NCBI GenBank assembly: GCA_000198515.1
Contig: FP929140.1
Coordinates: 3,446,527-3,510,526, forward strand
Direction of reading: 5' to 3'
Source: a gamma proteobacterium HdN1
Lineage (GTDB): Bacteria > Pseudomonadota > Gammaproteobacteria > Pseudomonadales > Ketobacteraceae
Length of the DNA stretch: 64,000 nt
Shown: one piece after another, positions 38,449 through 49,231 of the stretch
Position numbering within the stretch: position 1 is the stretch's first letter
Layout of the letters: each line of letters begins with the position of its first letter
Position numbers and translations under genes: made by a program
The notes under the pieces: generated by a model
What the model was told of the DNA's origin: nothing
Database searches by the model: none
What the model saw: the letters and a program-made list of their open reading frames with translations, nothing else

Positions 38449-39600
38449 ATGATGATTGACAGTGCGCCGCTTACGATCGGCATTATCGCTGGAGAGACCT
38501 CTGGGGATCTTTTAGGAGCAGGCGTAATTGAGGCAATACAGAAACATCGTCCCAATGCCCGTTTTGTAGGGATTGGTGGGCCCGCGATGCTGCGTGCGGG
38601 CTTGGATGTGCTGTTCCCTATGGACCGACTCGCGGTGATGGGGATCGTTGATGTACTTAAGCGCCTGCCAGAGCTGCTCGCGATTCGACGCAAGGTTTTG
38701 AGTGAGTTTTCGCAGCGGAAGCTGGATCTTTTCATTGGGATTGATAGCCCAGACTTTAATCTGCGTATCGCCAGTGCATTGCATGAACAGGGCGTAAAGA
38801 CGGTCCATTACGTAAGCCCGACGGTGTGGGCGTGGCGCCAAGGGCGTGTGCATGGGATTAAACGCACGATTGACTTGATGCTGGTATTATTTCCTTTTGA
38901 AGCCGCGTTTTATGAAGAGCATGGTGTGCCTGTGCGTTTTGTGGGGCATCCGTTTGCTTGGCAGATCGACCCCGAGCTGGATAATGCCTTAGCGAAGCGC
39001 CATTGGGGCTATCAGCCTGGCGATCGTGTGCTTGCGGTTTTGCCCGGCAGCCGTGGTGGCGAGCTCAAAAATATGGGCCCTTTGTTTATTGAAGCGATGC
39101 GTCGCTTGACCGCGCGCGATGCGCGTATCCGGTTTGTCGTTCCGTATGCAAATGAAGGCCGGCGAAGGCAGTTCGAACAGCAACTCCGTGACGCAGGTGT
39201 GGATTTACCGATTGTGGCGCTGGACGGGCATGCACGTGAGGTGATGGCGGGTGCCGACGTGGTGCTTGCGACTTCTGGAACCGCGACCTTGGAGGCGGCC
39301 TTGCTGAAACGGCCGATGGTAGTGGCGTATCGGATGGGGGCGGTTTCGCACGCGATTTTTTCGCGGCTGGTGAAAGCGAAGCACGTCGCGTTGCCAAACA
39401 TCCTTGCCGGTGAGGGAATTGTTCCCGAGTTGATTCAGGCGGCTGCTACACCTGATCGGCTTTGCGATGAGGTGCTGCATCTATTTGAAGATGCGGAGCA
39501 CCGCAAGCAGCTTATTTCGCGCTTTGGGGAGATTCATCAGCAGCTTCGCAAAAATGCAGATGAGGAAGCGACGGCTGCGATTCTTGAGTTGCTCGCCTAA
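38449..39600 (+). CDS. lpxB: Lipid A disaccharide synthase
   Basis: 383 residues from ATG 38449; ATG 38452 is an equal alternative, both after CAGGG. GT19 enzyme joining UDP-diacylglucosamine and lipid X. Signatures: [60 protein letters not shown] and [21 protein letters not shown]. The stop TAA shares its last base with the rnhB start. Confidence 0.97.
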   Translation: MMIDSAPLTIGIIAGETSGDLLGAGVIEAIQKHRPNARFVGIGGPAMLRAGLDVLFPMDRLAVMGIVDVLKRLPELLAIRRKVLSEFSQRKLDLFIGIDSPDFNLRIASALHEQGVKTVHYVSPTVWAWRQGRVHGIKRTIDLMLVLFPFEAAFYEEHGVPVRFVGHPFAWQIDPELDNALAKRHWGYQPGDRVLAVLPGSRGGELKNMGPLFIEAMRRLTARDARIRFVVPYANEGRRRQFEQQLRDAGVDLPIVALDGHAREVMAGADVVLATSGTATLEAALLKRPMVVAYRMGAVSHAIFSRLVKAKHVALPNILAGEGIVPELIQAAATPDRLCDEVLHLFEDAEHRKQLISRFGEIHQQLRKNADEEATAAILELLA

Positions 39601-40205
39601 TGCCGCTGCTTTCCTCAATCACAGACAATCGCGATGTTGGTTTGATTGCTGGTGTAGACGAAGTAGGGCGGGGGCCGTTGATTGGCGCAGTTGTAGCGGC
39701 AGCCGTGATTCTCGACCCAGCGAAGCCGATTGAGGGGCTCACGGATTCCAAAAAACTCAGCGAAAAAAAACGCGAGCAGTTGGCTGAGCAAATTCGTGCT
39801 CAGGCGCTTGCGTGGGCCATTGGACGCGCTGAAGCAGAAGAAATCGATCGCATCAATATTCTGCAAGCCAGCCTGTTGGCGATGCAACGCGCAGTTTTGC
39901 AGTTGGCGATACAGCCAGATTTGGTGCTGGTAGACGGTAACCGGTGCCCGCGGCTTTCCCTGCCCTGCAGGGCGATCGTGAAAGGCGATTTATTGGTTCC
40001 TTGTATTAGTGCAGCTTCTATTCTTGCAAAAGTCGCACGTGATCAAGAAATGCTGGAGATGGATCGCCGCTATCCGCACTATGGCCTTGCCCAACATAAG
40101 GGCTACCCTACGGCGGCGCATCTTGCTGCGATTGAAATTCATGGAATCGCGCCTGAACATCGGCGCTCATTTGGACCGATCAAGAAACGGCTCGCAGAGG
40201 AATAA
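39600..40205 (+). CDS. rnhB: Ribonuclease HII
   Basis: 201 residues. Cuts RNA in RNA-DNA hybrids and removes single ribonucleotides from DNA. The first two catalytic acids are in [15 protein letters not shown], with later acids in LVDG and in the ARDQEM region. Starts on the last base of the lpxB stop codon and ends 5 bases before dnaE, so it is part of the same transcript. Confidence 0.97.
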   Translation: MPLLSSITDNRDVGLIAGVDEVGRGPLIGAVVAAAVILDPAKPIEGLTDSKKLSEKKREQLAEQIRAQALAWAIGRAEAEEIDRINILQASLLAMQRAVLQLAIQPDLVLVDGNRCPRLSLPCRAIVKGDLLVPCISAASILAKVARDQEMLEMDRRYPHYGLAQHKGYPTAAHLAAIEIHGIAPEHRRSFGPIKKRLAEE

Positions 40206-40210
40206 GTTTC

Positions 40211-43200
40211 ATGAATATGCCGGTAGAGGCGGAGACTGTGCCCGCGATACACGCTGCAACCAGTGCGCCTACCTTTGTGCATCTGCGTTTGCACACGGAG
40301 TATTCGCTGGTGGATGGCTTGGTCAGAGTCAAAAAACTGGTGGAGAAGGCTGCAGAGCTTGGAATGCCGGCGGTTGCCGTCACCGACTATTCCGGTTTGT
40401 ATGGCCTAGTAAAGTTTCAGAAGTACGGCCTACCGGCGGGTGTGAAGCCCATTTACGGCGCAGATATCTGGTTGGCGAACCTTGATGTCGAAGGCTCGCC
40501 GTCTTTGATTACCTTGCTTGCGATGGATGTGCAGGGATATCGCAATATCACCAAGCTGGTTTCGGAGGCGTTTCTAACAGGGCAGCGTAATGGCAAAGCC
40601 ATCGTAAGCCGTGAGCTGCTTCATCAGTTTGCGGATGGAATTATTTGCCTGTCAGGTGGCCGCCAAGGTGAACTCGGCCAAGCACTGCTACAAGAGCGCC
40701 CCGATCGTGCAGAACAGATTGCGCGTGAGATGGCGGCTTTATACCCAGATCGTTTTTACCTTGAAGTGCAGCGTACAGAGCGCGCGGGGGATGAAACCTA
40801 CTTGCACTTAGCAGTCGCGTTAGCGGATCGGTTCGCGTTGCCTGTGGTTGCTACGAATGACGTACGCTTTTTGAAGCGCAGCGACTACGAGGCGCATGAG
40901 GTAAGGGTATGCATTAACGCCGGTTGGACGCTGGACGACCCGCGTCGCGAAATGAATTATAGCGATCAGCAATACCTAAAGAGCCCCCAAGAGATGGTGG
41001 CACTTTTCGCTGATTTACCCGAAGCACTTGAAAACACCGTAGAAATCGCCAAACGCTGTAACGTAGAGATTCCTCTGGGCACTTATTTTCTGCCCGACTA
41101 TCCAGTTCCTGAAGGCATGACGATTGACTCTTATCTCGTTCATCAAGCTGAGGAGGGGTTGAATGCCCGTTTGGCGTTTCTTTACGATATTACACGCCCT
41201 GATTTCGCGGAAATTCGCGCCCGCTACGATGAGCGTTTGCGGATTGAGCTGGACTGTATCATTAAGATGGGCTTTCCAGGCTACTTTCTGATCGTTGCCG
41301 ATTTTATTCAATGGGCCAAGAATAACGGTGTTCCTGTGGGGCCTGGGCGCGGTTCAGGGGCGGGTTCTTTGGTTGCTTATGCAATTAAAATTACTGATTT
41401 GGACCCGCTAGAGTACGACTTGCTGTTCGAGCGCTTTCTGAACCCAGAACGTATTTCCATGCCTGACTTTGACGTCGATTTTTGCATGGAAGGGCGTGAT
41501 CGAGTCATTGACTATGTCGCAGAAAAATATGGGCGAGACGCGGTTTCCCAGATCATTACCTTTGGTTCGATGGCGGCGAAAGCGGTGGTGCGTGACGTCG
41601 GACGCGTGCAGGGCAAATCCTACGGTTTTGTGGATCGTATCGCCAAGCTAATTCCATTTGAACTTGGAATGACGCTAGAAAAAGCGATGGAGCAGGAACC
41701 GCAGCTGAAAGAGCTTTATAACGCCGATGAGGAGGTTCATGACCTTCTGGATATGGCGCTCAAGCTTGAAGGGATTTGCCGCGGTGTTGGTAAGCATGCT
41801 GGTGGTGTAGTGATCGCGCCCTCTGCTCTGACGAATTATGTGCCGCTGTATTGCGATGAAACCGGCCACAACCTGGTCACACAGTATGACAAAGACGACG
41901 TCGAACAGGCGGGCTTGGTTAAGTTCGACTTTCTTGGTTTGCGCACGCTGACCATTATCGACTGGGCGCTAGGCATCATTAACCCTCGCTTGCAGCGTAA
42001 GGGCGAGGCGGCAGTAGATATTGCCCGTATCCGGCTAGACGACCCCGCCACCTTCCGTCTGTTGCAGTCCGCAGAAACCACCGCAGTATTCCAGCTGGAA
42101 TCGCGCGGTATGAAAGATCTGATCAAGCGCCTGAAGCCCAGCGTTTTTGAAGATATCATTGCACTGGTAGCACTGTTTCGGCCGGGCCCGCTGGGGTCTG
42201 GGATGGTGGACGACTTTATTGCGCGTAAACACGGCAAGCAGGCGGTGACCTATCCTCACCCTGACTTGAAACCCGTGTTGGATACCACCTACGGCACGAT
42301 TCTCTATCAAGAGCAGGTAATGCTGATTCCGCAGGTACTAGCGGGATATTCGCTGGGCGGCGCGGATATTTTGCGCCGCGCGATGGGTAAAAAGAAAGCC
42401 GACGAAATGGCCAAGCAGCGCAGCATTTTTACGGATGGTTGTGCGAAGAATCAGATTGATGAAAAGCTTGCCGGTGAAATTTTCGATACGATGGAGGAGT
42501 TTGCCAAATACGGCTTTAACAAGTCGCACTCCGCCGCGTATGCCTTGGTCTCCTATCAAACGGCGTGGCTAAAAGCGCATTATCCTGCTGGGTTTATGTC
42601 TGCCGTTTTATCTGCGGATATGCACAATACCGATAAAATCGTTATTTTTATTGATGAATGCCGGCGAATGGGGCTGCAAATTGTTTCCCCCCATGTCAAC
42701 ACCAGTGCCTACAAATTTGATGTGAATGACGCCAACCATATCGTGTACGGGTTGGGTGCAATCAAGGGCTTGGGGGCAGGGCCGATTGAAGCCATTATTG
42801 AAGCACGCGATGCAGGGGCACCGTTTACCGACCTGTTTGAGTTTTGCCGTCGCGTAGATATGAAAAAACTGAATCGGCGCGTACTGGAGGCGCTGATACG
42901 CAGCGGTGCAATGGATGGCATGGGCCCCGATCGCGCCATTATGCTTGCGAGCCTAGACGAGGCAGCGAAGGCAGCCGGCCAAGCCGCAGAGAGTGCCGAT
43001 GCAGGGATGATGGATCTGTTTGGTGAACTGGGTGGAGCGGAGGAATTTACTCCTGCTTGGAGTGTGGCAAAGCCCGCAAGCCCCGATGAATTATTGCAGG
43101 GCGAAAAAGACACGCTAGGGCTTTACCTCACTGGACATCCGATTGATCAGTTTGAAGAAGAGCTTAGCCACTTTATAAGCAGCAAAATATGTGACGTAAA

Positions 43201-43732
43201 GCCGAGCCAAAGTCGCGATCAAAAAAGCATTATCGCAGGTTTGGTAATTGCCGTGCGCACGATGAAAAACAAGCGCGGCGATCGCATGGGATTCCTAACG
43301 CTGGATGACAAGAGCGGCCGTATGGAAGTGTCGCTGTTTTCGGACGTGTTTGAGCAGTACCGCGAGCTTCTGACCAAAGACGTAGTGCTGGTCGCAGAGG
43401 GTGATGTCAGTATGGACGACTTTAGCGGCGGGCTCAAAATGGTGGTTCGGAAGCTGTTTAGTATTGGGCAAGCGCGTGAGAGTTTCGCGCGTCTCATTAC
43501 GCTCCGGCTTAACGCATCTACGATCGGGCCGAGCACCTTGAACGACTTGAGAACCATGCTGGAGCCGTTTCGCCGGCAAGGGGATTGCCGAGTTCGCATT
43601 GAGTATCAGATGGCGGATGCTCGCGGTTCCGTATTGCTGGGCGATGACTGGAAGGTTGCGCCCAAGCAGGCGCTTCTCAAGGAAATTGGCGCAAGTTTTG
43701 GTGATCGGGCGCTTGTGGTTCAATACCGCTAA
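40211..43732 (+). CDS. dnaE: DNA polymerase III alpha subunit
   Basis: 1173 residues, the E. coli-type DnaE1 length. Replicative polymerase. Order: PHP domain (LRLHTEYSLVDGL at about residue 27), catalytic palm with GPGRGSGAGSLVAY and PDFDVDFCMEGR (the two aspartates) and a third acid in VKFDFLGL, beta-clamp-binding and helix-hairpin-helix region (about 840-920), OB fold (about 995-1070), and a C-terminal tau-binding domain. GAGGAA lies 8-12 bases before ATG 40211. Confidence 0.98.
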   Translation: MNMPVEAETVPAIHAATSAPTFVHLRLHTEYSLVDGLVRVKKLVEKAAELGMPAVAVTDYSGLYGLVKFQKYGLPAGVKPIYGADIWLANLDVEGSPSLITLLAMDVQGYRNITKLVSEAFLTGQRNGKAIVSRELLHQFADGIICLSGGRQGELGQALLQERPDRAEQIAREMAALYPDRFYLEVQRTERAGDETYLHLAVALADRFALPVVATNDVRFLKRSDYEAHEVRVCINAGWTLDDPRREMNYSDQQYLKSPQEMVALFADLPEALENTVEIAKRCNVEIPLGTYFLPDYPVPEGMTIDSYLVHQAEEGLNARLAFLYDITRPDFAEIRARYDERLRIELDCIIKMGFPGYFLIVADFIQWAKNNGVPVGPGRGSGAGSLVAYAIKITDLDPLEYDLLFERFLNPERISMPDFDVDFCMEGRDRVIDYVAEKYGRDAVSQIITFGSMAAKAVVRDVGRVQGKSYGFVDRIAKLIPFELGMTLEKAMEQEPQLKELYNADEEVHDLLDMALKLEGICRGVGKHAGGVVIAPSALTNYVPLYCDETGHNLVTQYDKDDVEQAGLVKFDFLGLRTLTIIDWALGIINPRLQRKGEAAVDIARIRLDDPATFRLLQSAETTAVFQLESRGMKDLIKRLKPSVFEDIIALVALFRPGPLGSGMVDDFIARKHGKQAVTYPHPDLKPVLDTTYGTILYQEQVMLIPQVLAGYSLGGADILRRAMGKKKADEMAKQRSIFTDGCAKNQIDEKLAGEIFDTMEEFAKYGFNKSHSAAYALVSYQTAWLKAHYPAGFMSAVLSADMHNTDKIVIFIDECRRMGLQIVSPHVNTSAYKFDVNDANHIVYGLGAIKGLGAGPIEAIIEARDAGAPFTDLFEFCRRVDMKKLNRRVLEALIRSGAMDGMGPDRAIMLASLDEAAKAAGQAAESADAGMMDLFGELGGAEEFTPAWSVAKPASPDELLQGEKDTLGLYLTGHPIDQFEEELSHFISSKICDVKPSQSRDQKSIIAGLVIAVRTMKNKRGDRMGFLTLDDKSGRMEVSLFSDVFEQYRELLTKDVVLVAEGDVSMDDFSGGLKMVVRKLFSIGQARESFARLITLRLNASTIGPSTLNDLRTMLEPFRRQGDCRVRIEYQMADARGSVLLGDDWKVAPKQALLKEIGASFGDRALVVQYR

Positions 43733-43866
43733 AATCCGCCGCTGTTTTCTTGCCGCAATGATGTTTTTCTGTTGCTGTAATAAATTGCAACGAAGACGTT
43801 CGCAAATCAGGGCGCTCCCGCTCGACGAAAAGAGGGCGAGCGCGTAAGGTATCCACTCTGCCAGAC

Positions 43867-43888
43867 TCGGTCGTAGCGACGACCGTTT
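43867..43888 (+). terminator. Hairpin with short T-run before accA
   Basis: CGGTCGT, loop AGCG, ACGACCG, then TTTT. A perfect 7-bp stem 33 bases before the accA start. It may end dnaE transcripts or attenuate accA; four T are few for an efficient terminator. Confidence 0.45.
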
Positions 43889-43920
43889 TGGCTATTATCA
43901 GACCGCTATCGAGCAAGGCC

Positions 43921-45033
43921 ATGAACCCGAACTACCTGGAATTCGAACAGCCTATCGCGGAACTGGAGTCCAAGATTGAAGAGCTCCAGAGCGTGGTAAG
44001 TGACGCTAACCTAAACATGTCCGATGAGATCGAACGCCTGCGGCTACGCAGCGTCTCTCTTACGGAGTCAATTTTCAACAATCTGAATACGTGGCAAATG
44101 GCGCAGATGGCGCGCCATCCGAAGCGCCCTTACACGCTGGACTATCTTTCCCGTATTTTTACCGACTTTGACGAGTTGCACGGCGATCGTAATTTTGGCG
44201 ACGATAAGGCCCTCGTTTGTGGGTTGGCGCGCTTGGATGGTCGGCCTGTAGTTGTGATTGGCCATCAGAAAGGCCGAGACGTCAAGGAAAAGGTGCGCCG
44301 TAATTTTGGTATGCCCAATCCAGAAGGTTATCGCAAGGCGATGCGTTTGATGCAAATGGCCGAACGCTTCCGGTTGCCGGTGCTTACGTTTATCGACACG
44401 CCTGGAGCTTATCCCGGGATCGAAGCCGAGGAGCGCGGTCAAAGCGAGGCAATCGCTCGTAACCTTGCAGTGATGGCGAGCTTGAAAACCCCAGTCATTG
44501 CGACCGTCATTGGCGAAGGGGGTTCAGGCGGTGCGTTGGCAATCGGCGTTTGTGACCGCTTGCTGATGATGCAATACAGCACCTATTCGGTTATTTCTCC
44601 GGAAGGTTGCGCTTCTATCCTTTGGAAGAGCTCGGAATACGCATCCACCGCTGCGGAGGCAATGGGGCTTACGGCTTCCCGACTCAATGAGCTAGGGTTT
44701 GTAGACGAGGTTGTCAAAGAACCAATGGGCGGTGCGCATCGTGATATGGATGGTGCAGCGATGAGTTTGAAGCATGCGCTGCTACGCCAATTGAATGAAC
44801 TGTCCGGATTGAGCGAATCCACGCTGTTGGATGCGCGCTATGAGCGGCTGATGAGTTATGGTCGCTCAACGGCAATTGGCGATACATCGTCGTTAGGCAA
44901 TACAAAGGCACCGAAGGCAGACACGGCTCGGCCTCTGGAGTTGGGTGTAGATGCATCGCCTAGCCATGCGCGTTCTGGCGGCGCTCCCAAGGCCGAAAGC
45001 GTGCGCTCTGATCTGGGCCGCGCAGACGCGTGA
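43921..45033 (+). CDS. accA: Acetyl-CoA carboxylase carboxyltransferase subunit alpha, with extra C-terminal tail
   Basis: 370 residues from ATG 43921. With AccD it transfers the carboxyl group from biotin to acetyl-CoA, the first step of fatty-acid synthesis. Signatures: [60 protein letters not shown] and [11 protein letters not shown]. The usual protein ends near RLMSYGR (about residue 315; E. coli 319). Here 55 more residues follow, rich in Ala, Ser, Gly, Lys and Arg and probably disordered. The stop codon overlaps the next gene as GTGA. Confidence 0.96.
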   Translation: MNPNYLEFEQPIAELESKIEELQSVVSDANLNMSDEIERLRLRSVSLTESIFNNLNTWQMAQMARHPKRPYTLDYLSRIFTDFDELHGDRNFGDDKALVCGLARLDGRPVVVIGHQKGRDVKEKVRRNFGMPNPEGYRKAMRLMQMAERFRLPVLTFIDTPGAYPGIEAEERGQSEAIARNLAVMASLKTPVIATVIGEGGSGGALAIGVCDRLLMMQYSTYSVISPEGCASILWKSSEYASTAAEAMGLTASRLNELGFVDEVVKEPMGGAHRDMDGAAMSLKHALLRQLNELSGLSESTLLDARYERLMSYGRSTAIGDTSSLGNTKAPKADTARPLELGVDASPSHARSGGAPKAESVRSDLGRADA

Positions 45034-45821
45034 GCAGTGCGCTGCTGCTCTATCCGCTAATTGGCGCCGTTGCGGGAATTTTGGCGGGGCTGTTGGGCGT
45101 GGGCGGTGGCGTCGTGATTGTGCCTGTGCTGATTTTTGCGTTTCACTGGCAGGGAATTAGCGAGAATGTGCTTACGCATATGGCCATTGGCACCTCGCTC
45201 GCCACGATTCTGATGACTTCTCTTGGTTCTATTCGTCAGCATCATCGTGCGCATGCGGTACGATGGTCGGTTGCTGGAACGCTCTCTATTGGTCTGGTCA
45301 TCGGCGCCGTTATGGGGGCTTGGTTTGCGGATTCCCTGAAAGGGCGCGTGATTCAGATTTTGTTCGCTATCTTTGCGCTTTTCGTGGCTGCAAAAATGCT
45401 GTTCGGCAGTAAGCCTCAAGCTTCTCGGCAGCTGCCGAGTATTTCCGGAATGGTCGGAGCAGGCGGCGTGATTGGTTTTGCGAGCGCAATCTTCGGGATC
45501 GGCGGCGGTTCGCTCACGGTTCCGTTCTTGGTCTGGTGCAATCTGCGGATGCAAGAAGCTGTAGGCACTTCTGCGGCCTGCGGCTTTCCGATTGCGTTGG
45601 CGGGAGCCAGTGCGTTTGTGTGGACAGGCTGGATGGCCGCGGATCTTCCGCCTTATAGTTTTGGCTATCTCTATCTGCCGGCATTGGTCGGAATTGCAAT
45701 CACCAGCGTTCCGTTTGCGCAGGTCGGTGCGCGCATGGCCCATCGCTTGCCTGCAGCAACTTTGAAAAAAGTTTTTGCGGTTCTTTTGGTGGCCGCGAGC
45801 CTTAAACTTTTAATTGGCTGA
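45030..45821 (+). CDS. TauE/SafE family membrane permease
   Basis: 263 residues from GTG 45030, overlapping the accA stop. About eight membrane helices in two related halves; each half has the family glycine motif ([16 protein letters not shown] and [17 protein letters not shown]). Members export sulfite, sulfoacetate or other organic anions; the substrate here cannot be told. In Pseudomonas tilS follows accA, so this is a local difference. Its stop codon lies in the first unit of a 16-bp repeat array. Confidence 0.85.
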   Translation: MSSALLLYPLIGAVAGILAGLLGVGGGVVIVPVLIFAFHWQGISENVLTHMAIGTSLATILMTSLGSIRQHHRAHAVRWSVAGTLSIGLVIGAVMGAWFADSLKGRVIQILFAIFALFVAAKMLFGSKPQASRQLPSISGMVGAGGVIGFASAIFGIGGGSLTVPFLVWCNLRMQEAVGTSAACGFPIALAGASAFVWTGWMAADLPPYSFGYLYLPALVGIAITSVPFAQVGARMAHRLPAATLKKVFAVLLVAASLKLLIG

Positions 45822-45864
45822 ACCCTTGATCCGCTGAACTCCTGATTCGCTGAACCCTTGAACA
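45817..45864 (+). repeat. Three 16-bp tandem units at the end of the TauE/SafE gene
   Basis: GCTGAACCCTTGATCC (45817-45832), GCTGAACTCCTGATTC (45833-45848), GCTGAACCCTTGAACA (45849-45864). The TGA of the first unit is the stop codon of the gene. Confidence 0.88.
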
Positions 45865-45964
45865 GTGGATTAGCGCTTGCGCGCTGCTTTCTTTGTGCTG
45901 CATTCTTCTCAAGCCAAACTTCCAAGCATAACGCTTGGCATATGCGTTTATGAGAGAAGATTCT

Positions 45965-46678
45965 ATGCAGCGAACCTACCGCGTTTTGTTTTTTATATGC
46001 GCAGCGCTCCTTATTTCCGGCTGTTCTAGCGTGCAGCGTCATGTTGCTTATGATGGCCCACAAAACCAGCAGGTGAATGTCGAAGCAAACGATACCGTAT
46101 TGGTCAATTATATTGATGCCGTAGAGCAGGGCACTGTTTTTATCGGACAAAAACACACTTATGTGGTGGCTCCAGGCCCACATGTGTTTGTAATTCGTTA
46201 TGGCGCCATGTTTCAGGTGGATGCAGATAACCACGAAAAACTGCTCTCTGCGCCGGTCAAGGTGACGTTCGATGCGGTTGCGGGTAAGCGTTATCGGTTT
46301 GAGCATGCTCCGCAAAACACGCTTGACCAAGCGCGAGCGTTTGCTAGGGCGCCGCAATTCAGCTTGATTCAGTTGCCGGAAAACACTTCTGTTGCCGCGA
46401 GCTTTGAGCAAAGTCTGCCGGCACGTCTTTTGCCAAATATTTCTCTCAACAAAGAGGGTGGTTACGTCTTTGCGAGTGAGCAGACTGCGCTTGCACCTGC
46501 ACCTGCATCTGTAACGGCCCCTGCGCTCGCTCCCGCGACCTTGATAAGCGGAAAATTGACTGACGGCAATGACATGCAAGGAGGTAACGCGTTGAATACG
46601 TTAAAGAGAAGCTGGCTGCGTGCCAATCAGCAGGAACGTCAAGTTTTTATGGAGTGGCTGGAAGCTCAGCAGCCGTAG
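45965..46678 (+). CDS. DUF2057 family lipoprotein
   Basis: 237 residues from ATG 45965 (GAGAGAAGA just upstream; ATG 45950 is in frame but would displace the signal peptide). Lipoprotein signal ending LLISGC, so Cys20 is predicted to be lipidated. The region VLVNYIDAVEQG to GPHVFVIRYGAMFQVDADN, then VKVTFDAVAGKRYRFE, fits the DUF2057 (YccT-like) pattern, and the end LKRSWLRANQQERQVFMEWL is the typical closing helix. A low-complexity Ala/Pro stretch lies near residue 185. Function unknown; probably envelope-located. Confidence 0.7.
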   Translation: MQRTYRVLFFICAALLISGCSSVQRHVAYDGPQNQQVNVEANDTVLVNYIDAVEQGTVFIGQKHTYVVAPGPHVFVIRYGAMFQVDADNHEKLLSAPVKVTFDAVAGKRYRFEHAPQNTLDQARAFARAPQFSLIQLPENTSVAASFEQSLPARLLPNISLNKEGGYVFASEQTALAPAPASVTAPALAPATLISGKLTDGNDMQGGNALNTLKRSWLRANQQERQVFMEWLEAQQP

Positions 46679-46830
46679 GTTAGCTGCTGCAGAGCGTTGC
46701 ATAACAATAGGTTAGCGCTGAATCTGTATGTGCAATCTTAAAATTCTGTGCTAGCCTAAGTTGCGTGGCGCCATTTTTTTGAAATTGATCTGCATTTCGA
46801 CACATTTTTGAAACCCTCGGAGAGAGCCCG

Positions 46831-47931
46831 ATGAAAGTCAAGTTATTGCCAATCGCTATTACAGCCGCCCTTGCAGTGCCTAACATTGCGCTGGCGGCAG
46901 GCCCCACGATTTCCGGACGCTTAAACGTGTCGTTTGACAATGTGAAGTATGACTTTGGGTACGACCCCACTCTGGAATATGCACCGGGTGATGCTGGTTA
47001 TGGAAGGGATGCAAGTTCCCGCAACTGGCAGCTAAATAGTAATAGCTCTCGCTTCGGAATTAAGGGTGACGCGGAAATTAACAGCGCGCTCAAAGCTACC
47101 TATTTTATCGAGTGGGGAATTGACGTAACCGACGGTAATTCTTCCCTCGTGAATCGCAACCGCTATGTGGGGCTTGCAGGTAATTTCGGTGCGGTGGATG
47201 CCGGTCAGATTGATACACCTACCAAGGTAGCGCAAGGGAAGGTGGATGTGTTTAACGATTTCGCCGGCGACTTGATGTACATCATGGTGGGCGATGTGCG
47301 GGCCACCAATATTATCCAATATACATCGCCAACGATGAGTGGCGTGCAAGCAAAACTTGCCGTGATGCCCGGTGAGGAGTGGGATGACGGTACGGGCAAT
47401 AAGGCAGAAGACGGCCCAGTGGACAGTTTCGCGGCGTCCGTCACCTACAGTGAAGGGCCGATTTGGGCGGCGATTTCGCACGACAATAAAGTAAAAGCCA
47501 ATGCCTTCACGGGTGTAGATATCAATGGCAGCGGCAGCAGTGCCTATGCCTTGGATAAGGATGCTGGGATATTCAATACCTCGCGTTTGGTTGGGCAGTA
47601 CACTACAGATCAGTTTTCCGTTGGTGCGCTGTACGAACGCGCTGAACTGCAAAAGTCGGTTGGCAAGTGGGATGCGGATGCGTTGTTAGTGAGCGGTGCA
47701 TACAACATTAACAAGACGGTTGTGAAGGCTCAAATCATCTACGGTGTAGCCAAAGATCAGGACTCAGACGAGCTGAAATCCCTTTCTTGGAGCTTGGGAA
47801 TTGATGAGAAACTGAGTGCTCAAACCACTGTGGGTGGTTACTACACGGCGCTGTCTTATGAGTGGGATACGAGCGGATCTGAGAAACAAAAACGCGACGT
47901 GATCGGCGTGTACCTTGCGCATAATTTCTAG
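46831..47931 (+). CDS. Outer-membrane porin
   Basis: 366 residues. Signal peptide MKVKLLPIAITAALAVPNIALA, mature start AGPTISGRLNVSF. Alternating aromatic strand pattern throughout, SSRFGIKGDAEINSALKATY and RNRYVGLAGNFGAVDAGQ typical of Gram-negative trimeric porins (Porin_4 type), and terminal phenylalanine (YLAHNF) needed for BamA recognition. It would let small solutes through the outer membrane; selectivity cannot be read. GGAGAG upstream of ATG 46831. Monocistronic, ends at a terminator. Confidence 0.88.
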   Translation: MKVKLLPIAITAALAVPNIALAAGPTISGRLNVSFDNVKYDFGYDPTLEYAPGDAGYGRDASSRNWQLNSNSSRFGIKGDAEINSALKATYFIEWGIDVTDGNSSLVNRNRYVGLAGNFGAVDAGQIDTPTKVAQGKVDVFNDFAGDLMYIMVGDVRATNIIQYTSPTMSGVQAKLAVMPGEEWDDGTGNKAEDGPVDSFAASVTYSEGPIWAAISHDNKVKANAFTGVDINGSGSSAYALDKDAGIFNTSRLVGQYTTDQFSVGALYERAELQKSVGKWDADALLVSGAYNINKTVVKAQIIYGVAKDQDSDELKSLSWSLGIDEKLSAQTTVGGYYTALSYEWDTSGSEKQKRDVIGVYLAHNF

Positions 47932-47945
47932 GCCCTTTTACCAAA

Positions 47946-47983
47946 GCACGAAAAAAGCCGGCTAAAGCCGGCCTTTTTCGTGC
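47946..47983. terminator. Bidirectional terminator between porin and fabB
   Basis: A 17-bp stem (47946-47962 with 47967-47983, one mismatch) around loop TAAA. The GC core GCCGGC is flanked by A-run and T-run, so it can terminate both convergent genes. Confidence 0.93.
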
Positions 47984-47994
47984 TGTTAAACGTA

Positions 47995-49212
47995 TCAACC
48001 GCGATAGCGCTGGAATACCAAGCTTGCGTTGGTGCCACCAAAGCCGAAGCTATTCGACATGGCCACCTCAAGTTTGGCGTTATCAATTCGCTGGGTTGCA
48101 ACCTTTGCGCCTGCTAGCGCTGGGTCGAGTTCCTTTATATTGGCGGATGCGGCAATAAAGTCGTTTTCCATCATCAGTAGCGTGTAGATGGCTTCATGTA
48201 CGCCTGCGGCGCCCAGCGAGTGCCCGGAGAGTGATTTCGTGGAACTCACCCACGGTTGTTTGTCGCCGAAGACTGCTTTCACCGCACCCATTTCTGCCAG
48301 ATCGCCTACTGGCGTGCTGGTGCCGTGGGCGTTGATGTAGTCTACGGGCTGCTTGAGGTCGCGGGTTGCCATTTTCATGCAGCGCTGTGCGCCTTCGCCA
48401 GAAGGGGCGACCATATCGTGGCCGTCAGAAGTTGCACCGTAGCCTACGAGTTCGGCGTAGATTTTTGCGCCGCGAGCCAGTGCATGATCTAGGGATTCTA
48501 CAACCACCATACCGCCGCCGCCTGCAATGACAAAACCATCGCGGCTTGCATCAAAGGCGCGTGAAGCGCTTTCAGGTGCGTCGTTATACTTGCTAGAGAG
48601 CGCGCCCATGGCGTCGAACATCATGGACAGCGCCCAGTGTTCTTCTTCGCCGCCGCCTGCAAAAACGACATCCTGCTTGCCGAGTTGGATCAACTCCATT
48701 GCATGGCCGATGCAGTGGGCGCTGGTGGCGCAGGCTGAGGTGATGGAGTAGTTGACGCCCTTGATGTGAAAGGGTGTAGCCAGACAGGCGGAGATCGTGC
48801 TGGTCATTACGCGTGGCACCATATAGGGCCCAATGCGCTTAACGCCTTTATCACGCGCGATATCAGCGGCGTTGACCTGGTTTTCGGAGCTGCCGCCACC
48901 GGATCCTGCGACCAGTCCGGTGCGTTCGCTGGAAATCTGTTCATCGGTCAAGCCCGCATCTGCAATGGCCTGTTTCATGGCGATGTATGCGTAGGCAGCG
49001 GCGTCACCCATAAAGCGCAGGGCTTTGCGGTCTACTAGGGCTTCCTTGTCAATGTCGATAGAACCGGAGAGATGGCTGCGAAAGCCCATCTGGCGGTAGG
49101 TATCGTTCGCCCGAATGCCGGAACGGCCTTCGAGCAGGGACTGGAGTACGGCTTGCTTGTCGTTGCCCAAGCAAGACACTATTCCTAAACCGGTGATCAC
49201 CACACGCTTCAT
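47995..49212 (-). CDS. fabB: 3-oxoacyl-ACP synthase I (FabB)
   Basis: 405 residues from ATG 49212 with GGAG 10 bases upstream. Condensing enzyme needed to elongate unsaturated acyl chains made by FabA. Catalytic Cys in [10 protein letters not shown], histidines in [11 protein letters not shown] and [12 protein letters not shown]. The pairing with fabA identifies it as FabB rather than FabF. Fourth-from-last segment [15 protein letters not shown] is the family ending. Confidence 0.96.
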   Translation of the reverse strand: MKRVVITGLGIVSCLGNDKQAVLQSLLEGRSGIRANDTYRQMGFRSHLSGSIDIDKEALVDRKALRFMGDAAAYAYIAMKQAIADAGLTDEQISSERTGLVAGSGGGSSENQVNAADIARDKGVKRIGPYMVPRVMTSTISACLATPFHIKGVNYSITSACATSAHCIGHAMELIQLGKQDVVFAGGGEEEHWALSMMFDAMGALSSKYNDAPESASRAFDASRDGFVIAGGGGMVVVESLDHALARGAKIYAELVGYGATSDGHDMVAPSGEGAQRCMKMATRDLKQPVDYINAHGTSTPVGDLAEMGAVKAVFGDKQPWVSSTKSLSGHSLGAAGVHEAIYTLLMMENDFIAASANIKELDPALAGAKVATQRIDNAKLEVAMSNSFGFGGTNASLVFQRYRG

Positions 49213-49231
49213 ACTTGTTATTCTCCGTCGA

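Noticed and set aside
45671-46579. Open frame of about 302 codons opposite the TauE/SafE and DUF2057 genes
   Set aside because: Crosses two well-supported genes and the repeat array; Arg/Lys-rich with no recognisable domain.
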